A program made the position numbers and the translations under genes. From positions 1 to 64,000 of the IMG/VR virus record IMGVR_UViG_3300021960_000053: a DNA stretch of 64,000 nt, one strand, 5' to 3'. A model generated the notes under the pieces. It was not told where the DNA came from, did no database searches, and was given only the letters and a program-made list of their open reading frames with translations. This document shows, piece by piece, positions 63,030-64,000 of this stretch; position 1 is the first letter of the stretch, and every line of letters begins with the position of its first letter. This DNA is from a virus.

Positions 63030-64000
63030 TCACATGAGGTTCTTAACAACAGTACGCTGGTAGTAGCGGTTGCTGTTGGAGGTGATACGACCAAGACCCT
63101 GGTTAGAAACATTACCCTCAGCGAAGGGGTTGGAGACAAGACCATAACGGGTCTTGAAGCCAATCTTGGGCTGGAAGCTGTTCTCACCGACGGCACGAAC
63201 CATCTGGAGGGGAACATAGGGGCAGTAGAAGAGACCAGCGTCATAGGGGCTGGAACCCTTGTAACCGACAACATAGTACTGGTTAGCAGCACTGTTGGCA
63301 GAGAAGGGATCGATATAGACTCTGTACTTACCGTTGATAGTACCAGCGAAGGTATTACCAGTGTCGTCAACCTGCAGGTTGGCGTTCAGAGCGGGGGTGT
63401 AATCGAGTACACCAGCCATGGTCAGAGCAGAGGCGACATCAGCGGAGGTCATGATGATGTTGCCCTTTCCTCTACGAGTTCTTTGGGCGATTCTGTTAGC
63501 ATCTCTCTCGATGTTGAACAGCAGACCCTTGAACTTCTCAACAGACCAACGACCGTTGGAGTCAACATCCAGGTCGAAGAATCCTTGGTTAGCAACATTG
63601 ACCTGAGAACCAGCTTCAGCGGTCTTATAGATGGTTCTGATGACTTCGCGGTTGATCTCAGCCAGGATCTCGCTGGACAGGATGTTAGCGAGTTCGGCTT
63701 CAGCGTTCAGACCGTGGATAGCACGGAGGTCCTGAGCCAGCTCCATGCTGTACTCAGCTTTCAGAGCACGAGACTTAGCGGTAACGGTGACCTTCTCGAT
63801 CGAGAATGCCATCTCGTTGAAGTTGGTGCCGTTGCCGTCACCCAGAGCTTCAGAGTCGCCAGTTGCGAAACCTTGACCAACGCTGTACTGAGCTTGAACA
63901 GCATCAGAAGCGGTGCCTTCCAGGATACCAGGGTTGGTGCCACGCTGAGTAGCGGTAGAACCGAAACCAACAGCCAGACCGTCATCGGTAGCAGCGGTGT
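63030..64000 (-). CDS. gp23: Major capsid protein gp23, 5' end beyond the window
   Basis: At least 323 residues of the HK97-fold capsid protein are visible; the frame remains open to the window edge. Diagnostic: EMAFSIEKVTVTAKSRALKA, YSMELAQDLRAIHGLNAEAE and LANILSSEILAEINREVIRT match T4 gp23. The C-terminus ends RYYQRTVVKNLM. Bases here are more GC-rich with strong codon bias, as expected for the most abundant product. The N-terminal part with the gp21 cleavage site is outside. Confidence 0.97.
   Translation of the reverse strand, partial: TAATDDGLAVGFGSTATQRGTNPGILEGTASDAVQAQYSVGQGFATGDSEALGDGNGTNFNEMAFSIEKVTVTAKSRALKAEYSMELAQDLRAIHGLNAEAELANILSSEILAEINREVIRTIYKTAEAGSQVNVANQGFFDLDVDSNGRWSVEKFKGLLFNIERDANRIAQRTRRGKGNIIMTSADVASALTMAGVLDYTPALNANLQVDDTGNTFAGTINGKYRVYIDPFSANSAANQYYVVGYKGSSPYDAGLFYCPYVPLQMVRAVGENSFQPKIGFKTRYGLVSNPFAEGNVSNQGLGRITSNSNRYYQRTVVKNLM

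Overview
The window is about a quarter to a third of the genome of a marine T4-like cyanophage (a cyanomyovirus infecting Synechococcus or Prochlorococcus). The evidence is a T4 core set (gp23, gp3, uvsY, uvsW, gp55, gp47, gp46, gp45, gp44, gp62, regA, gp43, uvsX, gp41, gp61, nrdA, nrdB) combined with cyanobacterial host-derived genes (psbA, psbD, hli, petF, pebS, hsp20, speD, mazG). Every gene I accept reads on the minus strand, so transcription runs from 64000 towards 1. Genes are packed tightly, with many ATGA or TGATG start/stop overlaps. Both ends are cut: psbD lacks its 3' part on the left and gp23 lacks its 5' part on the right. No gene-free stretch exceeds about 300 bases.

From right to left the layout is as follows. 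53-64 kb: major capsid protein gp23, a tail-completion protein, recombination and repair (UvsY, UvsW, gp46/gp47), the late sigma factor gp55, and an AAA+/VWA pair resembling CobS/CobT. 43-53 kb: phycoerythrobilin synthase, sliding clamp, SpeD, clamp loader gp44 and gp62 separated by an invasion of nuclease genes plus a Dam methylase, then RegA and Hsp20. 37-43 kb: DNA polymerase, UvsX and replicative helicase. 21-37 kb: MazG, several virion-like low-complexity proteins each preceded by a T4-type late promoter, primase and ribonucleotide reductase. 16-21 kb: six tRNA genes interleaved with five 2-oxoglutarate/Fe(II) oxygenases and a run of small genes. 6-16 kb: a sugar-nucleotide and glycosyltransferase cluster. 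1-6 kb: a photosynthesis and redox island (an outer-membrane-like protein, two hli, ferredoxin, peroxiredoxin, flavin-dependent halogenase, psbA, psbD).

Two findings stand out. The glycan cluster encodes GDP-L-fucose synthesis (Gmd, Fcl), a GT11 alpha-1,2-fucosyltransferase and a GT6 enzyme of the ABO blood-group type in one operon. That is the enzyme set expected to build an A/B/H-antigen-like fucosylated cap. Second, the 3' end of gp44 has been invaded by an HNH endonuclease gene and a PD-(D/E)XK endonuclease gene. The last codons of gp44 (encoding VECKFK-stop) recur in near-identical form at the end of each inserted unit, as if each insertion rebuilt the target.

Regulation is partly readable. 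Promoters close to the sigma-70 consensus (TTGACA, 16-18 bases, TATAAT or TACAAT) precede psbA, the hli-petF group, the tRNAs, the GIY-YIG gene and gp61, and one lies inside the GT6 gene. Exact T4 late elements (TATAAATA on the minus strand) precede virion-type genes, hsp20, the nuclease-Dam pair and the beta-barrel-like gene. In two places a terminator hairpin loop contains the -35 element of the next promoter. Several genes shorter than 60 codons, including three tiny membrane or secreted peptides and a 39-residue Hli, were found by reading start/stop overlaps directly.
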